From: Bradyrhizobium barranii subsp. apii
GTDB lineage: Bacteria > Pseudomonadota > Alphaproteobacteria > Rhizobiales > Xanthobacteraceae
Assembly: GCF_011516635.5 (NCBI RefSeq)
Contig: NZ_CP096255.1
Location: forward strand, 1,488,001 to 1,552,000
Direction: 5' to 3'
Length of the DNA: 64,000 nucleotides
This document shows positions 18,057 to 26,718 of the stretch, piece after piece; the first letter of the stretch is position 1; each line of letters opens with the position of its first letter. The position numbers and the translations under genes are program-made. The notes beneath the pieces were generated by a model that did not search any database, was not told where the DNA came from, and saw nothing but the letters and a program-made list of their open reading frames with translations.

Positions 18057-19205
18057 ATGCGTGTTTGCGAAGTCGCCGTTGTCGGCCTCGGGCTGATAGG
18101 AAGCTCTGCGTTCCATTCGCTGCTGCGTCGTGGGACCGACGTGCTCGGATTCGACCCTCTTGTCTTGGGCGAGGCTCGCGGCTCGTCGCATGGCTCATGC
18201 CGAGTGTACCGACGCTTCAATTTCGAGAGCGCGGCCTACACGGAGCTAAGCGATGCTGCCTTCAAGGGATGGCGGATGCTGGAGGCCGCCAGTGGACGGA
18301 CAATCCTGATGCCGACTCGTGTACTCGAAGCAGGACCTCCCGGATCGAAGATGGTGGCCGACTCCCGCGCTGCCGCGCTGAAGGACGCCGTCCCCGGTCC
18401 AGCCACGGGAGCGGAAGCAAACGCCGCATTTCCCGCCTTCCGGCTTCCCGAACACTGGGATGTGGTCGTCCAGGAAAGCGGCGGGATCCTATTGGCCGAA
18501 GCTGCGATCCGCGCATTTCGCGAAGGAGCCGAGCACCGCATCATTCTGGCTCCGGCCCGAATACGGCCGGTGGCCGCCGGCATCCGTATTTCAATGCCCC
18601 AAGAGGTAATCTTGGCCGAGAGGGCCATCATCGCGGCTGGACCGTGGATTGCCGGGCTAGTCCCGGGACTTGCACGACACTTAAAGATCACCCGACAAAC
18701 GGTCGGTTGGTTCAAGCCGGCCAAACCGGAATTGGTGCGTTACGGTGAGTTTCCGGCGTTCATTGTCGAAGGGGAGAAAGGAGTGGTATACGGCTTTCCC
18801 GATTTTGAGGGACGAGGCGTGAAGGCTGCACAGCATGACCATGGGCCGGTCGTGGGGGCAGACGCCTGGCACCCGCAGCCGACCGACGCAGAACTGGAGA
18901 CTGTTGGATTGACGCTCGCCGAATTGGTCCCCGGAGCGGCGGGCCCAATCGTCGAGCGCGATATCTGCCTCTACACGAACACGCTCCGAGCAGACCTGCG
19001 ACCGGACGAGGGCAACGAATTCATCATTGACCGACTTCCGGCCGATCCCCGCATCATCGTCGCCTCGCCTTGCTCCGGTCACGGTGCCAAGTTCGCCAGC
19101 GCGATCGGTACGATGCTCGCGGATTTGGCGCTCGATGCGAAGCTGATAGCGCCGAAGGCATTCCAATTAGACCGGTTCAGCGGCGTCGAGCCGCCAAGCT
19201 CCTGA
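18057..19205 (+). CDS. FAD-dependent sarcosine/N-methyl amino acid oxidase family protein
   Basis: Flavoprotein of the monomeric sarcosine oxidase / N-methyltryptophan oxidase family (DAO superfamily): oxidative demethylation of an N-methyl amino acid, giving H2O2 and formaldehyde. The dinucleotide-binding motif VVGLGLIGSSA is at residues 9-19. The conserved GSSHG lies near residue 43. ERDICLYTNT (about residue 300) contains the Cys that in this family carries covalent FAD, and a C-terminal SPCSGHGAKFASAIG matches the family's GFSGHGFK element. Length 382 aa is normal and the gene is uninterrupted, unlike most neighbours. No partner genes, so the true substrate is unknown; it could act on a plant- or rhizopine-derived N-methyl compound. 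Confidence 0.88.
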   Translation: MRVCEVAVVGLGLIGSSAFHSLLRRGTDVLGFDPLVLGEARGSSHGSCRVYRRFNFESAAYTELSDAAFKGWRMLEAASGRTILMPTRVLEAGPPGSKMVADSRAAALKDAVPGPATGAEANAAFPAFRLPEHWDVVVQESGGILLAEAAIRAFREGAEHRIILAPARIRPVAAGIRISMPQEVILAERAIIAAGPWIAGLVPGLARHLKITRQTVGWFKPAKPELVRYGEFPAFIVEGEKGVVYGFPDFEGRGVKAAQHDHGPVVGADAWHPQPTDAELETVGLTLAELVPGAAGPIVERDICLYTNTLRADLRPDEGNEFIIDRLPADPRIIVASPCSGHGAKFASAIGTMLADLALDAKLIAPKAFQLDRFSGVEPPSS

Positions 19206-19239
19206 CAGGTCAATGGCGTCCAATTCTGGTATTGCAGAC

Positions 19240-19570
19240 AATGGCGTAATTGCGGTCGTGGGCTCGGGAACCAATGGAGCTCCCGCAAACAACCGAGTCG
19301 CCCGCAGCTCTTGCTGGCCGATTCTAGCGGTTGATTTTGAGAGCAGCACGAGATGATGCAGGTTGCTTCAGTCCAGCGCAACTCTTTGCTCGGCGTAAGA
19401 CGTCCGTTCGCAGGACGTTCGCGGCCTCGAACAGATAGGTCCGAACCTGGTGGTTGCCGCGCTTGGAGATGCCGCCAGCGCGATCGATCCCGCCGATTGA
19501 TAACGTGCCGGTGTCAGGCCGGGGCGGACCTGTTTCAAGGATTCGAAGTACGAGCGCCAATCCTTCGTTC
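19240..19570 (-). pseudogene. IS110-family transposase, C-terminal fragment
   Basis: Minus-strand pieces read SYFESLKQVRPGLTPARYQS, then in a shifted frame AGGISKRGNHQVRTYLFEAA. These are the conserved GLTPxRxQSG and GxISKxGxxxxRxxLxEAA blocks of the IS116/IS110/IS902 C-terminal domain. Frameshifted and lacking both ends. Confidence 0.82.
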
Positions 19571-19829
19571 CGTTGCAAGCCATCTGGAGCCGGGCCGCAG
19601 CAATCTTCGCGCCAATGGTCCGAACCGGTCGTCGGTGGCCCTCAGGATCTGGTCCTTGAGCGCGGTTCCGGCGCGCCGACCGTCCGCGATGGCCGGACGC
19701 CTTCGGCGCCCCGGTCGGTCAAACCGCGGCTGGCGATCTCGATCTCGCGTTGAAGCGCCTCGATCGTGCGAGTGTGCCTGGCCTCTTCCTCGCGGCGGGC
19801 GTTCCGTTCCGACTCGAGAAGGATCTTCA

Positions 19830-20295
19830 ACACCCGTATCTCGCGGCGCTCGACCGGCAGCATCCGCGCGACCTGTTCGATGTCCGCGATCTGCTCGCCA
19901 ACGAAGGCATCACGGACGATCTCCGCGAGGCATTCATCATCTACCTCATCAGCCATGACAGGCCGATTTCCGAGGTCGTGGTTCCTCGTCGCAAGGATAT
20001 CGAGCACGAGTTCACGCACGGCTTCGAGGGCATGAGCGCCGATGAAGTAAGTCTGGACGAGTTGCTCGAAGCCCGAGAAACGCTGATCGCCGAGATCGCG
20101 GGAAAAATGCCGCAAGCTCATAAGGATTTCCTCATAGGGTTTAAGCGCGGCGAGCCGGATTGGAGCCTGCTGGGCGTCCCTGGCGCGGCGGAGCTGCCGG
20201 CGGTGTGCTGGAAGCAGATCAATCTGGACAAGCTTCCTGCCGAGCACTGGGCGAAGCTCGTCGCGCAACTCGAGGAAGTCTTGCGTAATGCCTGA
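19830..20295 (+). pseudogene. AbiEii/AbiGii-type nucleotidyltransferase toxin, C-terminal part
   Basis: The open frame from about 19830 reads LAALDRQHPRDLFDVRDLL, then AFIIYLISHDRPISEVVVP, then GEPDWSLLGVPGAAELPAV. This is the C-terminal half of the AbiEii (MNT-type nucleotidyltransferase) toxin of AbiE abortive-infection and toxin-antitoxin systems. The catalytic N-terminal half (GGTxxxL and DxD) is missing; upstream sequence is unrelated. No AbiEi-type antitoxin is adjacent. The frame is otherwise clean to the stop, so the truncation may be fairly recent. Confidence 0.82.
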
Positions 20296-20522
20296 GGTCG
20301 GAGGAGGGGGATCTCCGTCGAGCACGCGCGTGGCAACTCGTTCAGACGACATGTCCAGGGAGCACTCCGCCGCCCAGCAGGACTGGAGATTGCGGCTTCA
20401 GCTCAGCCGGCGCGAGCCTGACTGCGACGGTCTCATTGCCCGCATGAAAGTTCTGAATCGCTGGCCCGGATTGATTCATTTATTTAATTGGACGGTCGAT
20501 TCGGTAATTGCGACTCTGGCGC

Positions 20523-20812
20523 ATGTCCGAACTCACGGTGCAATATCTCGTGCTCGAGCGTCGCGATCCGGCCCGCAACATGGCGCGGTTCTATGTGCTC
20601 ACGATCGAACCGACGCTGTTTGGCGATACGGCATTGGTGCGTGAATGGGGTCCTCTCGGTGGGCGCGGGCGACGGCGGCTCGATCTGTTCAAGGGGCGCG
20701 TGCAGCTGTAAAGGCCCTCGAGTCTTGGCTCAGGCGCAAGACCCGCCGTGGTTATCTCCAGCGAGAATTTCCGCGTTTGGAGCCAGCGTGCGACATACCG
20801 CAAGCTGGCTGA
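20523..20812 (+). pseudogene. WGR-domain protein, frameshifted
   Basis: From ATG at 20523 the frame reads LVLERRDPARNMARFYVLTI and LVREWGPLGGRGRRRLDLF, the WGR domain signature. The frame stops at 20711 but the expected continuation (AAVKALESWLRRKTRRGYLQ) is present in the next frame, so a single frameshift breaks the gene. Small stand-alone WGR proteins are common on alphaproteobacterial plasmids and integrative elements, often near ArdC; an ArdC relic is indeed just downstream. Confidence 0.85.
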
Positions 20813-21166
20813 TTGGCCCGCATGCCTTTGATCGCGCTTCGCGTCCCCGATGAAGTCGCGGTGGAATTCTTAATTCTTGCCGCGACCCAGGGCGGCAAGT
20901 GCGCGCTACTGCGGCGATTTTGGAGAGTGTAGCTATCCACCCCGGGGCCGACATCTCGTTCTGTGAAACCGTCTTGTGGGCAATCGACGATCACGCCAAA
21001 CCACTCCGCGACAGAGTCTCATGGTCCTCTATGAGGAGCGTCCGCCTTTCAGAAGCCACTGCCGTACCCGAAATAACTGCTATGTCCGATCCAGATGAAA
21101 ACGCGCCGTATATGAACGCGCTCCGCGCCTACGAGACGGAGCGGCAAAAGCAATTCGCGGCTGAAG

Positions 21167-21481
21167 TTGACGCGATCCAGTTCGACGTTTCGGATTTGCG
21201 CTGCGCCATGGGCCAGCTTGTGCGAGGACATGGAAAAACTCGTCGCCGAACTTGGCGGGGCCTTCCTTTCGGCCGATTTCAACCTCACACCAGAGGTGAG
21301 GGAAGTGCACGCCGCCTATATCGGATCGTGGATTAAGATCTCGAAGAACGTTAAAAGGGGCCTCTGCACCACTTGCTCGTACGCCCAAAAGGCAGCCGAA
21401 TATCTGCGCAGCTTGCAGCCCATCTGCGGCGAGGCGCCTGCGGCTTCACCGCAGGACCGGGGTCTGCAACTGGTCGGCTAA
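21167..21481 (+). pseudogene. ArdC-type antirestriction protein, C-terminal relic
   Basis: The frame reads MEKLVAELGGAFLSADFNL, then DFNLTPEVREVHAAYIGSW, then AQKAAEYLRSLQP. This corresponds to the C-terminal zincin-like metallopeptidase region of ArdC (A-ELGAAFL, then HAAYIxSWLxVLKxDKRA, then AxxAADYL). The HEAxH zinc-site region and ssDNA-binding N-terminus are absent. A different frame just upstream (from 21082) encodes MSDPDENAPYMNALRAYE and may be part of an unrelated small gene. ArdC proteins travel on conjugative elements. Confidence 0.75.
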
Positions 21482-21634
21482 ATCCCGCCGCCAGCTTCGA
21501 TCTGGTGCGCCCACTGGCGATCGGCAGGCGCGGTCGTGCGTCCATAAGGACTAAACCTTTGGGTGATCTGGCAAAAGAAGGGCTTGCGGTCCCCCAAACC
21601 TAGCGCCACTCTATTTTCAAAGGGGGCGGGTGCC

Positions 21635-22990
21635 ATGGCGGCGGCGCAGGGGCTACAGACCAAGATCTTGCGGCGAGCGAAATCGTACCAGCATTATACC
21701 GTCTATCGGGCCGCGCTTGAGTGGGGGCTGACCGATCCAATCGTGATCGAAAGCCGCGACGATTTCAAATCCGAGTTCCGTTGGAAGGGCCGACTTGAGC
21801 CCTTCCACCACCAGGTACAAAACCTCATCACATTTTGCCGACGTTTGCCGGTGACCCTACTCGCAGACGATGTCGGTCTCGGCAAAACGATATCCGCTGG
21901 GCTTGTGGCAAGCGAGCTCATGGCCCGAAATCGGGTGGCGAAGATTCTGATCGTTGCGCCCAAACTGCTTGGCCCACAATGGAAGGACGAGCTCGGGACA
22001 AAGTTCGATATCCCGGGCGAGGTCGTTACCGGAAGCAAACTTGTTTCAGCCGACCCTGATGAAATGGGCGCGGTCATTACGACCTATCATTCCGCGCGCG
22101 TCCATCTCGACAAGATTCCCGATGACCGTTTCGACATGCTTGTGCTCGACGAAGCTCACAAGCTTCGTAACCTCTATGGCGTTGATCCCACGCCGCAGGT
22201 CGCGAAGGTATTTCACAGGGCGCTGCAGCGACGCCGCTTCCGCTACGTGCTGATGCTGACCGCGACACCAATCCAAAATCGGCTATGGGATCTTTATTCC
22301 TTGGTCGAACTCCTCACGGTTGCGCGCGGACACGAAAATCTATTCGGCAACGAAGGCGTCTTTGCCCGCCGCTTCATCGACGATAAGCGCGAAAATGCGC
22401 GCGTCCTCAAGCCAGAGGCGCGAGAGGAGTTTCGTAAGATCGTCTATGGCTATATGTCGCGCGTTAGACGGGGCGACGCCAATCTGGATTTTCCCGAACG
22501 GAAGATCCAGTTGCACAAAGTCACCCCATCGGAGGAGGAGCTTGCGCTCATCAATGCCATAGCCAAACCGATCCAGAAGCTCAATCGGCTCGCCCAGATC
22601 AGCATTCTGCAAGCGTTGACGAGCAGTCCACACGCGCTCATGGCGCAACTCCAGACGATGGCCCGTAACGAGATGGTGCCACGCGAACTAGCGGAAACCG
22701 TCAAAGCGATCGTCACGCCCATGAGAACGAGCGCGAAGCTCGAAGGGCTTCGTCAACTCGTTTCGATGCTCAAGCAGCAAACTCCGACCGGCTGGCGAAT
22801 GGTCGTCTTCACCGGGCGGCGCGAAACGCAGACCACAATTCAGGCATTAGAACTCGGGCTCAAGGTTGGCATTATCAACGGCTCATCGGGCCAGCGGAAC
22901 CAAGAGACCATCGCGCGGTTTCGTGCCGACCCGCCCGAAATACGCGCCATCGTCTCAACCGAAGACGCCGCGCTTCTGGCCGGCAGATGA
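21635..22990 (+). CDS. SNF2/HepA-like helicase, truncated
   Basis: Superfamily 2 ATPase of the SNF2/RapA group. The ATG at 21635 follows an AAGGGGG; the upstream frame open from 21563 lacks one. Motif I LLADDVGLGKTISAGL (about residue 72), motif Ia LIVAPKLLGPQWKDEL, motif II MLVLDEAHKLRN (about 168), motif III LMLTATPIQNRLWDL (about 205) are all present. The second RecA lobe begins (WRMVVFTGRRETQTT, then IINGSSGQRNQETIARF) but stops at IRAIVSTE, just before motifs V and VI. The last residues come from an IS5-like fragment. Full-length relatives are about 900 aa or more, so half is missing and it is inactive as a translocase. Confidence 0.85.
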   Translation: MAAAQGLQTKILRRAKSYQHYTVYRAALEWGLTDPIVIESRDDFKSEFRWKGRLEPFHHQVQNLITFCRRLPVTLLADDVGLGKTISAGLVASELMARNRVAKILIVAPKLLGPQWKDELGTKFDIPGEVVTGSKLVSADPDEMGAVITTYHSARVHLDKIPDDRFDMLVLDEAHKLRNLYGVDPTPQVAKVFHRALQRRRFRYVLMLTATPIQNRLWDLYSLVELLTVARGHENLFGNEGVFARRFIDDKRENARVLKPEAREEFRKIVYGYMSRVRRGDANLDFPERKIQLHKVTPSEEELALINAIAKPIQKLNRLAQISILQALTSSPHALMAQLQTMARNEMVPRELAETVKAIVTPMRTSAKLEGLRQLVSMLKQQTPTGWRMVVFTGRRETQTTIQALELGLKVGIINGSSGQRNQETIARFRADPPEIRAIVSTEDAALLAGR

Positions 22991-23040
22991 AGACGCGGCG
23001 CGGGTTCTGTGCGTCATGGCCGCGAAGCGTGGCCTTGTAA
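22963..23040 (-). pseudogene. IS5-like transposase fragment at the helicase breakpoint
   Basis: On the minus strand this reads GHDAQNPRRVFI followed by a shifted ISGQKR-type segment, matching the IS5-like transposase at 6368-7714 (GYRGHDAQNPRRVFISGQKR). Only about 80 bases remain, exactly where the helicase frame is cut. Confidence 0.85.
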
Positions 23041-23324
23041 CGGAACGTCTTACCGGCGCGACATTTATCCAGCGTTGCTTTCGCGATGCTGAAGAGTTTG
23101 AAAGTTGTTTGGCCACCTTGGCAGCTCTTGGCGTCGATACTACCGGTCTTGAGTCGGAAGGGCTGTTTCACGCCGATTTGCTCTTGTCCCGCCCTGAGAT
23201 GGATGCGCGCGCCACCCGTCTCGAAAACATTGTCACCGTCGCCAGCGGCAGGGGTCGGCCTATCGGGCCCCGTTATGTGCATATTGGAGGCAACGCGGGC
23301 TTGCAGGTTGCGTTGGAGCCGTGA
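23041..23324 (+). pseudogene. C-terminal fragment of an unrecognised protein
   Basis: Frame reading GATFIQRCFRDAEEFESCLA, then EGLFHADLLLSRPEMDARAT, ending VHIGGNAGLQVALEP. The composition looks like real protein, and it has no start of its own after the IS fragment. It may be the tail of the gene downstream of the helicase or something unrelated. I do not recognise the family. Confidence 0.4.
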
Positions 23325-23599
23325 CGGGTTCCTTTTCCGAGGATAGTTGTGGGTATGCCCCAAGGAACTGTACACCGAAGTGGATCATACCCTGACTTCC
23401 TGAATGATTACTTTCTATCAGGTCGGTAGTCTTACAGAGAAGCCTTGGTTATGACTACTTCGCCGATTGCGAATCCATGTGTTGCCGTGCCGTATGATCG
23501 AGGTCGCCGCTGCGTCAGATTTCTACGATCGAGTGCGGCGTATTGCCGTTTCCAACGTATCGTTCGAAGTGCGGCAAGCGAAGAAGGTCGCACTGCGGC
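23325..23599. other. No gene recognised
   Basis: Short frames only; partly the decayed 3' continuation of the DUF2628-like relic. Confidence 0.4.
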
Positions 23600-23805
23600 C
23601 GACGCCAAGGCTAGGGCGAAATCGATAGCAAAGGTCAGCACGAGCCAGCCGATTAGCGCGCCAGCCAGAGCCTGTTCCAGGCCAGCCAGATCACGCCCGC
23701 AATCGCGGCCCAGAAATGGAAGCCGGTCGCGTACGAAGACGAATTTGTCGGCCGCCGCAAGAGCCGCGCCGTTGGCCGCGGGGGCATGCACTGTATAGAC
23801 CGGCT
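23600..23805 (-). pseudogene. DUF2628-type membrane protein, N-terminal relic
   Basis: The minus strand reads VYTVHAPAANGAALAAADKF, then VFVRD, and in a shifted frame FHFWAAIAGVIWLAWNRLWL followed in yet another frame by LIGWLVLTFAIDFALAL. This is the VYTVHxP...FVxxGFxxxAFLxxxxWLxxxRxWL...L pattern of DUF2628 small membrane proteins. At least two frameshifts; C-terminus lost. Confidence 0.75.
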
Positions 23806-23840
23806 TCGAACGCTCCGCCGAGGATGGACTCTTACTTACA

Positions 23841-23884
23841 GCATGATCTTCCGGAAAACCGGCACGACCTTTTCCGGATCATGC
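23841..23884. repeat. REP-like imperfect palindrome
   Basis: GCATGATCTTCCGGAAAACC, then GGCACGACC, then TTTTCCGGATCATGC: an inverted repeat in which GCATGATC/GATCATGC and CCGGAAAA/TTTTCCGG pair. Repeats with GCATGATC, CCGGAAAA and a closing GATCATGC are very common in Bradyrhizobium genomes, so this is probably a member of that dispersed family. Confidence 0.75.
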
Positions 23885-24611
23885 ACCCGGAGATCAGCCG
23901 CCGAGCTGCCCCTTGGTTGAGACGCCAGCATGCATTCGCTGTGGTCTTCCATGCGAGCCTGCAGGAAGACGCCGTCTTGAGGTCTGAGGTCGAATACCCG
24001 AGCGGGTCTCGCATCGGACCCGCCTGACGACAGGAGGGGGGCGCTCCGATTCTGTCGGCACCTCTTCACCGGCCTTCGGTTTGAGCCGACGAAATTCATC
24101 GACCGACATCATAATCGATCTGGTTTGCCGTGGTTCATGATTGCGACGCGGCCGGATACGGCAGCCCGCTGCATCTCCCCGGATTGCTGCTGCAAATCCT
24201 GAGAGGAGAAGGTTCGAATAAGCGCTCAATGATCTTCACGTATTTATGTATTTTTCTCGAGTAGGTGCGCGGCGCCGTTCGAGCGCCTTGCGATCCCCAT
24301 TCAAGATGCGGCAGGAAGAGTACTACCACTCTGCTTTTTGTTGGGTCGCCAAGCCGAAGAATCCGTCATTGGAGGGATCCTTCGTCGGCGAAGTCTTCTG
24401 AGCAGTTTCGAACCGGCTGCACGCCGACCATTTCACGCTGCCGCACACCGGGCGATCTTCACGGCGGTAGATGCGTGCGGCCCTCAACGGGCCGCGCCTC
24501 AGCCTCTGGCTCGAGCGCCAATCGTCAGCTCAAGGATGATGTCGATTGCGGGAATCCATCTTGAAGCAGCCCCATAGAGCAATGAAAATATCCCTGCGGG
24601 ACTCTTGAGTC
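23885..24611. other. No gene recognised
   Basis: About 730 bases between the REP-like repeat and the effector gene's 3' end, with only short frames. A minus-strand piece near 24080-24120 reads SIMMSVDEFRRLKPK and may be a decayed small gene. Confidence 0.4.
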
Positions 24612-26339
24612 TCATTGTTCTAGGCCACGCTCTGCGAGCAGCCGGTGCATGACCTCGCCTTTTATCTCGGCTGCGATTTGGTTTCGGACTTGGGCTCCGA
24701 GCACCCGCTCGGCATCGACGTCGCCTACCAGACCATGTTCGGCCAGTCGCTGATCCAGACGGCTTTGAAACTCTTCGCCCATGGCTTCGACAAGCCGGTC
24801 CTGCATCGCTGCATGTTCGTCCGGTGCGATGCGCCTCAGCACCGTCTCCCAAGGTTGCCAGCGGGTGGCCATATAGTCGGTGAATTGGTTCGCTTCCCGC
24901 TCCCGGACCAGGTCCAGCGCCTCCGTCGCATCATCCTCGCTTACGCGAGAGACCGCCAGGAAGCGCATGTCAGGGGCGACGTGACTGAGCTCCAGCGGCT
25001 CGCGCAGCCGATGTTGATAGGCCAAGTAGACTTCCACGTCGTCTATGTCTGGGTCGAGGCTGAGGAGCGAGTTGACCCTGTCGCGCGCGATCTCGTCAAG
25101 CGCCTCCAAGCGGAACGCAACACGGCCGCGCTGGATCAGTTCGCCAAGACGATCGTCATAGACGCCGCCCTCGACATCAGCGTTGAGGCGCGCGGTCTGC
25201 ATACCGTTCCAGTGCAAGGTAACTCGATCCTCGCAGCTCGCGTTGGCCTCGGAAGCCTGTGCAAAAAACTGCTCGCGCAATCTCGGATTGGCCGCCGCCT
25301 GCCGCAGATCATCAGCCACTCTCTGCCGAAACTCGTGATTGCCATAATTAACGGTCTCTCGTAGCCTCTCTAGGAACCGTGCGTAGTCCTGCGCGCCGGG
25401 CTCATCCGCAAAGTGCTGCCATTCGGCCGGTGCCGAGGGGGCGTCTCCCAGCCAGTGCGCGGCAGCCTCATACAGAGATTGCTGCGCAAGCTGAGGTGGC
25501 GCTTCAGCCGCCGCCAGATTAGCGAGGACGTCGTCCGGCAGCGGGTTATCCCCGAACTCGAGGTTCTCCAAATGCGGGTAGCTAAAACTCGATAAAAGAT
25601 CCTCAGGTAGGCTGGTCAGCCGGTTACCGCTGAGATTGAGCGATTGGAGCGTGCTCGGAAGAGGGGCGGGGAGGTTGGCCAATTGATTGCTGCTGACATC
25701 GAGTTCAATGAGCCCCGATGGGAGGGAGTCGGGGAGGTCGGTCAGCTGATTGCCACTAACCGCGAGCGAGGTGAGCCTGCTCGGGAGAGCGTCCGGCAGG
25801 CTAGTTAGTCGGTTGTCGCTTGCGTTCAGGATCTCGAGCCGAGCCGGAAGGTTGGCCGGCAGACTGGTCAAGCTGTTATCGGCCACCTCCAGCCGAGAGA
25901 GGGTCGCCGGAAGAGCGTCCGGCAAACTGATCAACCGGTTATGGCTAATGAGAAGATGCTGAAGACCGGGTGGGAAGCTAGCGGGCAGGCTGCTTAGCTC
26001 GTTGTGCCTGGCGCGCAGTTCAAGCAATCTTGGCGGCAGGGCGGCGGGCAAAGCGGTCAGGGAGAGGGAGGACAAATCCAGCAAGTGCGAGCCCGCGTTG
26101 TCCGAAACCCTAATTCGTGTGCGCCCCTGTCGCCGATTCTCGGCTTCGCCCTGCCCCTCTTCGGCAACCCAGTTGTCCAGGATCTGCGCGCGCGCGGAGG
26201 CCGGGGTCCGATATCCTGTCATGGCTTCGACCAAATCCGCCACGGCTCGGCTGAAGCCGCTGAGGTAACTTTCCTGCTCCCCCTCTTCAGAAGCGTCCGA
26301 GGAAGAACCTGCACTCCGCTGTGCCTGTCCTGTGTTCAT
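24612..26339 (-). CDS. nopM: NEL-domain LRR type III effector, E3 ubiquitin ligase (NopM/IpaH type)
   Basis: Secreted effector that transfers ubiquitin inside plant cells. The ATG at 26339 is preceded by GGAG six bases upstream; the longer frame to 26381 is not. Residues 1-75 are the polar secretion region. From about 90 to 300 there are roughly ten short leucine-rich repeats of the bacterial LPX type (e.g. LTSLPANLPARLEILNASDN). The NEL catalytic domain fills the C-terminal half. Its invariant Cys is in ASCEDRVTLHWNGM (about residue 370), the C-x-D catalytic motif of IpaH/SspH/NopM ligases. About 575 aa, normal size. A tts-box-like motif lies about 250 bases upstream. A truncated second copy sits at 53 kb. 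Probably functional. Confidence 0.93.
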   Translation of the reverse strand: MNTGQAQRSAGSSSDASEEGEQESYLSGFSRAVADLVEAMTGYRTPASARAQILDNWVAEEGQGEAENRRQGRTRIRVSDNAGSHLLDLSSLSLTALPAALPPRLLELRARHNELSSLPASFPPGLQHLLISHNRLISLPDALPATLSRLEVADNSLTSLPANLPARLEILNASDNRLTSLPDALPSRLTSLAVSGNQLTDLPDSLPSGLIELDVSSNQLANLPAPLPSTLQSLNLSGNRLTSLPEDLLSSFSYPHLENLEFGDNPLPDDVLANLAAAEAPPQLAQQSLYEAAAHWLGDAPSAPAEWQHFADEPGAQDYARFLERLRETVNYGNHEFRQRVADDLRQAAANPRLREQFFAQASEANASCEDRVTLHWNGMQTARLNADVEGGVYDDRLGELIQRGRVAFRLEALDEIARDRVNSLLSLDPDIDDVEVYLAYQHRLREPLELSHVAPDMRFLAVSRVSEDDATEALDLVREREANQFTDYMATRWQPWETVLRRIAPDEHAAMQDRLVEAMGEEFQSRLDQRLAEHGLVGDVDAERVLGAQVRNQIAAEIKGEVMHRLLAERGLEQ

Positions 26340-26587
26340 CAATTTCTCCATCGTCAGAACAAGAATGCCCCCGCTTCTCAAGGTCGCGAAGCAGGCTGGT
26401 TGTCATGATCATTCGAGAGCCAGCGCACGTGCGCTGCGGCTCCCGCCCGACTCGAGCCGGTACAGGTTCACATGAGCCCAAATGCGGCAAATGGATCGCT
26501 ACTGCTGCGAGGCTTCCTGCCATTTCGTTGACCAGATTAAGTCCCGGAGGACCGTCAACGTGGCAGCGTTCTGCCCTTAGCAGGCCT

Positions 26588-26605
26588 ACCTGTCGATCAG
26601 CTGAC
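26588..26605 (-). promoter_or_regulatory. tts-box-like motif (TtsI-type regulator site) for the NEL effector
   Basis: Read on the minus strand: GTCAGCTGATCGACAGGT. This agrees with the tts-box core as I remember it (GTCAGCTTNTCGAAAGCT) at all but three positions and points toward the effector start. Position and orientation fit TtsI-dependent, flavonoid-induced transcription. Confidence 0.75.
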
Positions 26606-26718
26606 GAGTGTCGCTGCAGAACCCCGGGTCGCTCGGTTGCCAGCGGTGACAGAAGTAAGCCCGCCTCTTTATTCCGAGGATGCTCGCCTTATTTCGGGGC
26701 TTGAGGAGGTCCTCCGCA

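Noticed and set aside
19642..20352. 236-aa minus-strand ORF
   Set aside because: Antisense to the AbiEii relic, which has clear family motifs on the plus strand.
24645..25364. 239-aa plus-strand ORF
   Set aside because: Antisense to the NEL domain of the effector.
26555..26575. TGGCAGCGTTCTGC as a sigma-54 promoter
   Set aside because: Spacing between GG and GC is one base short and the -12 element is poor.
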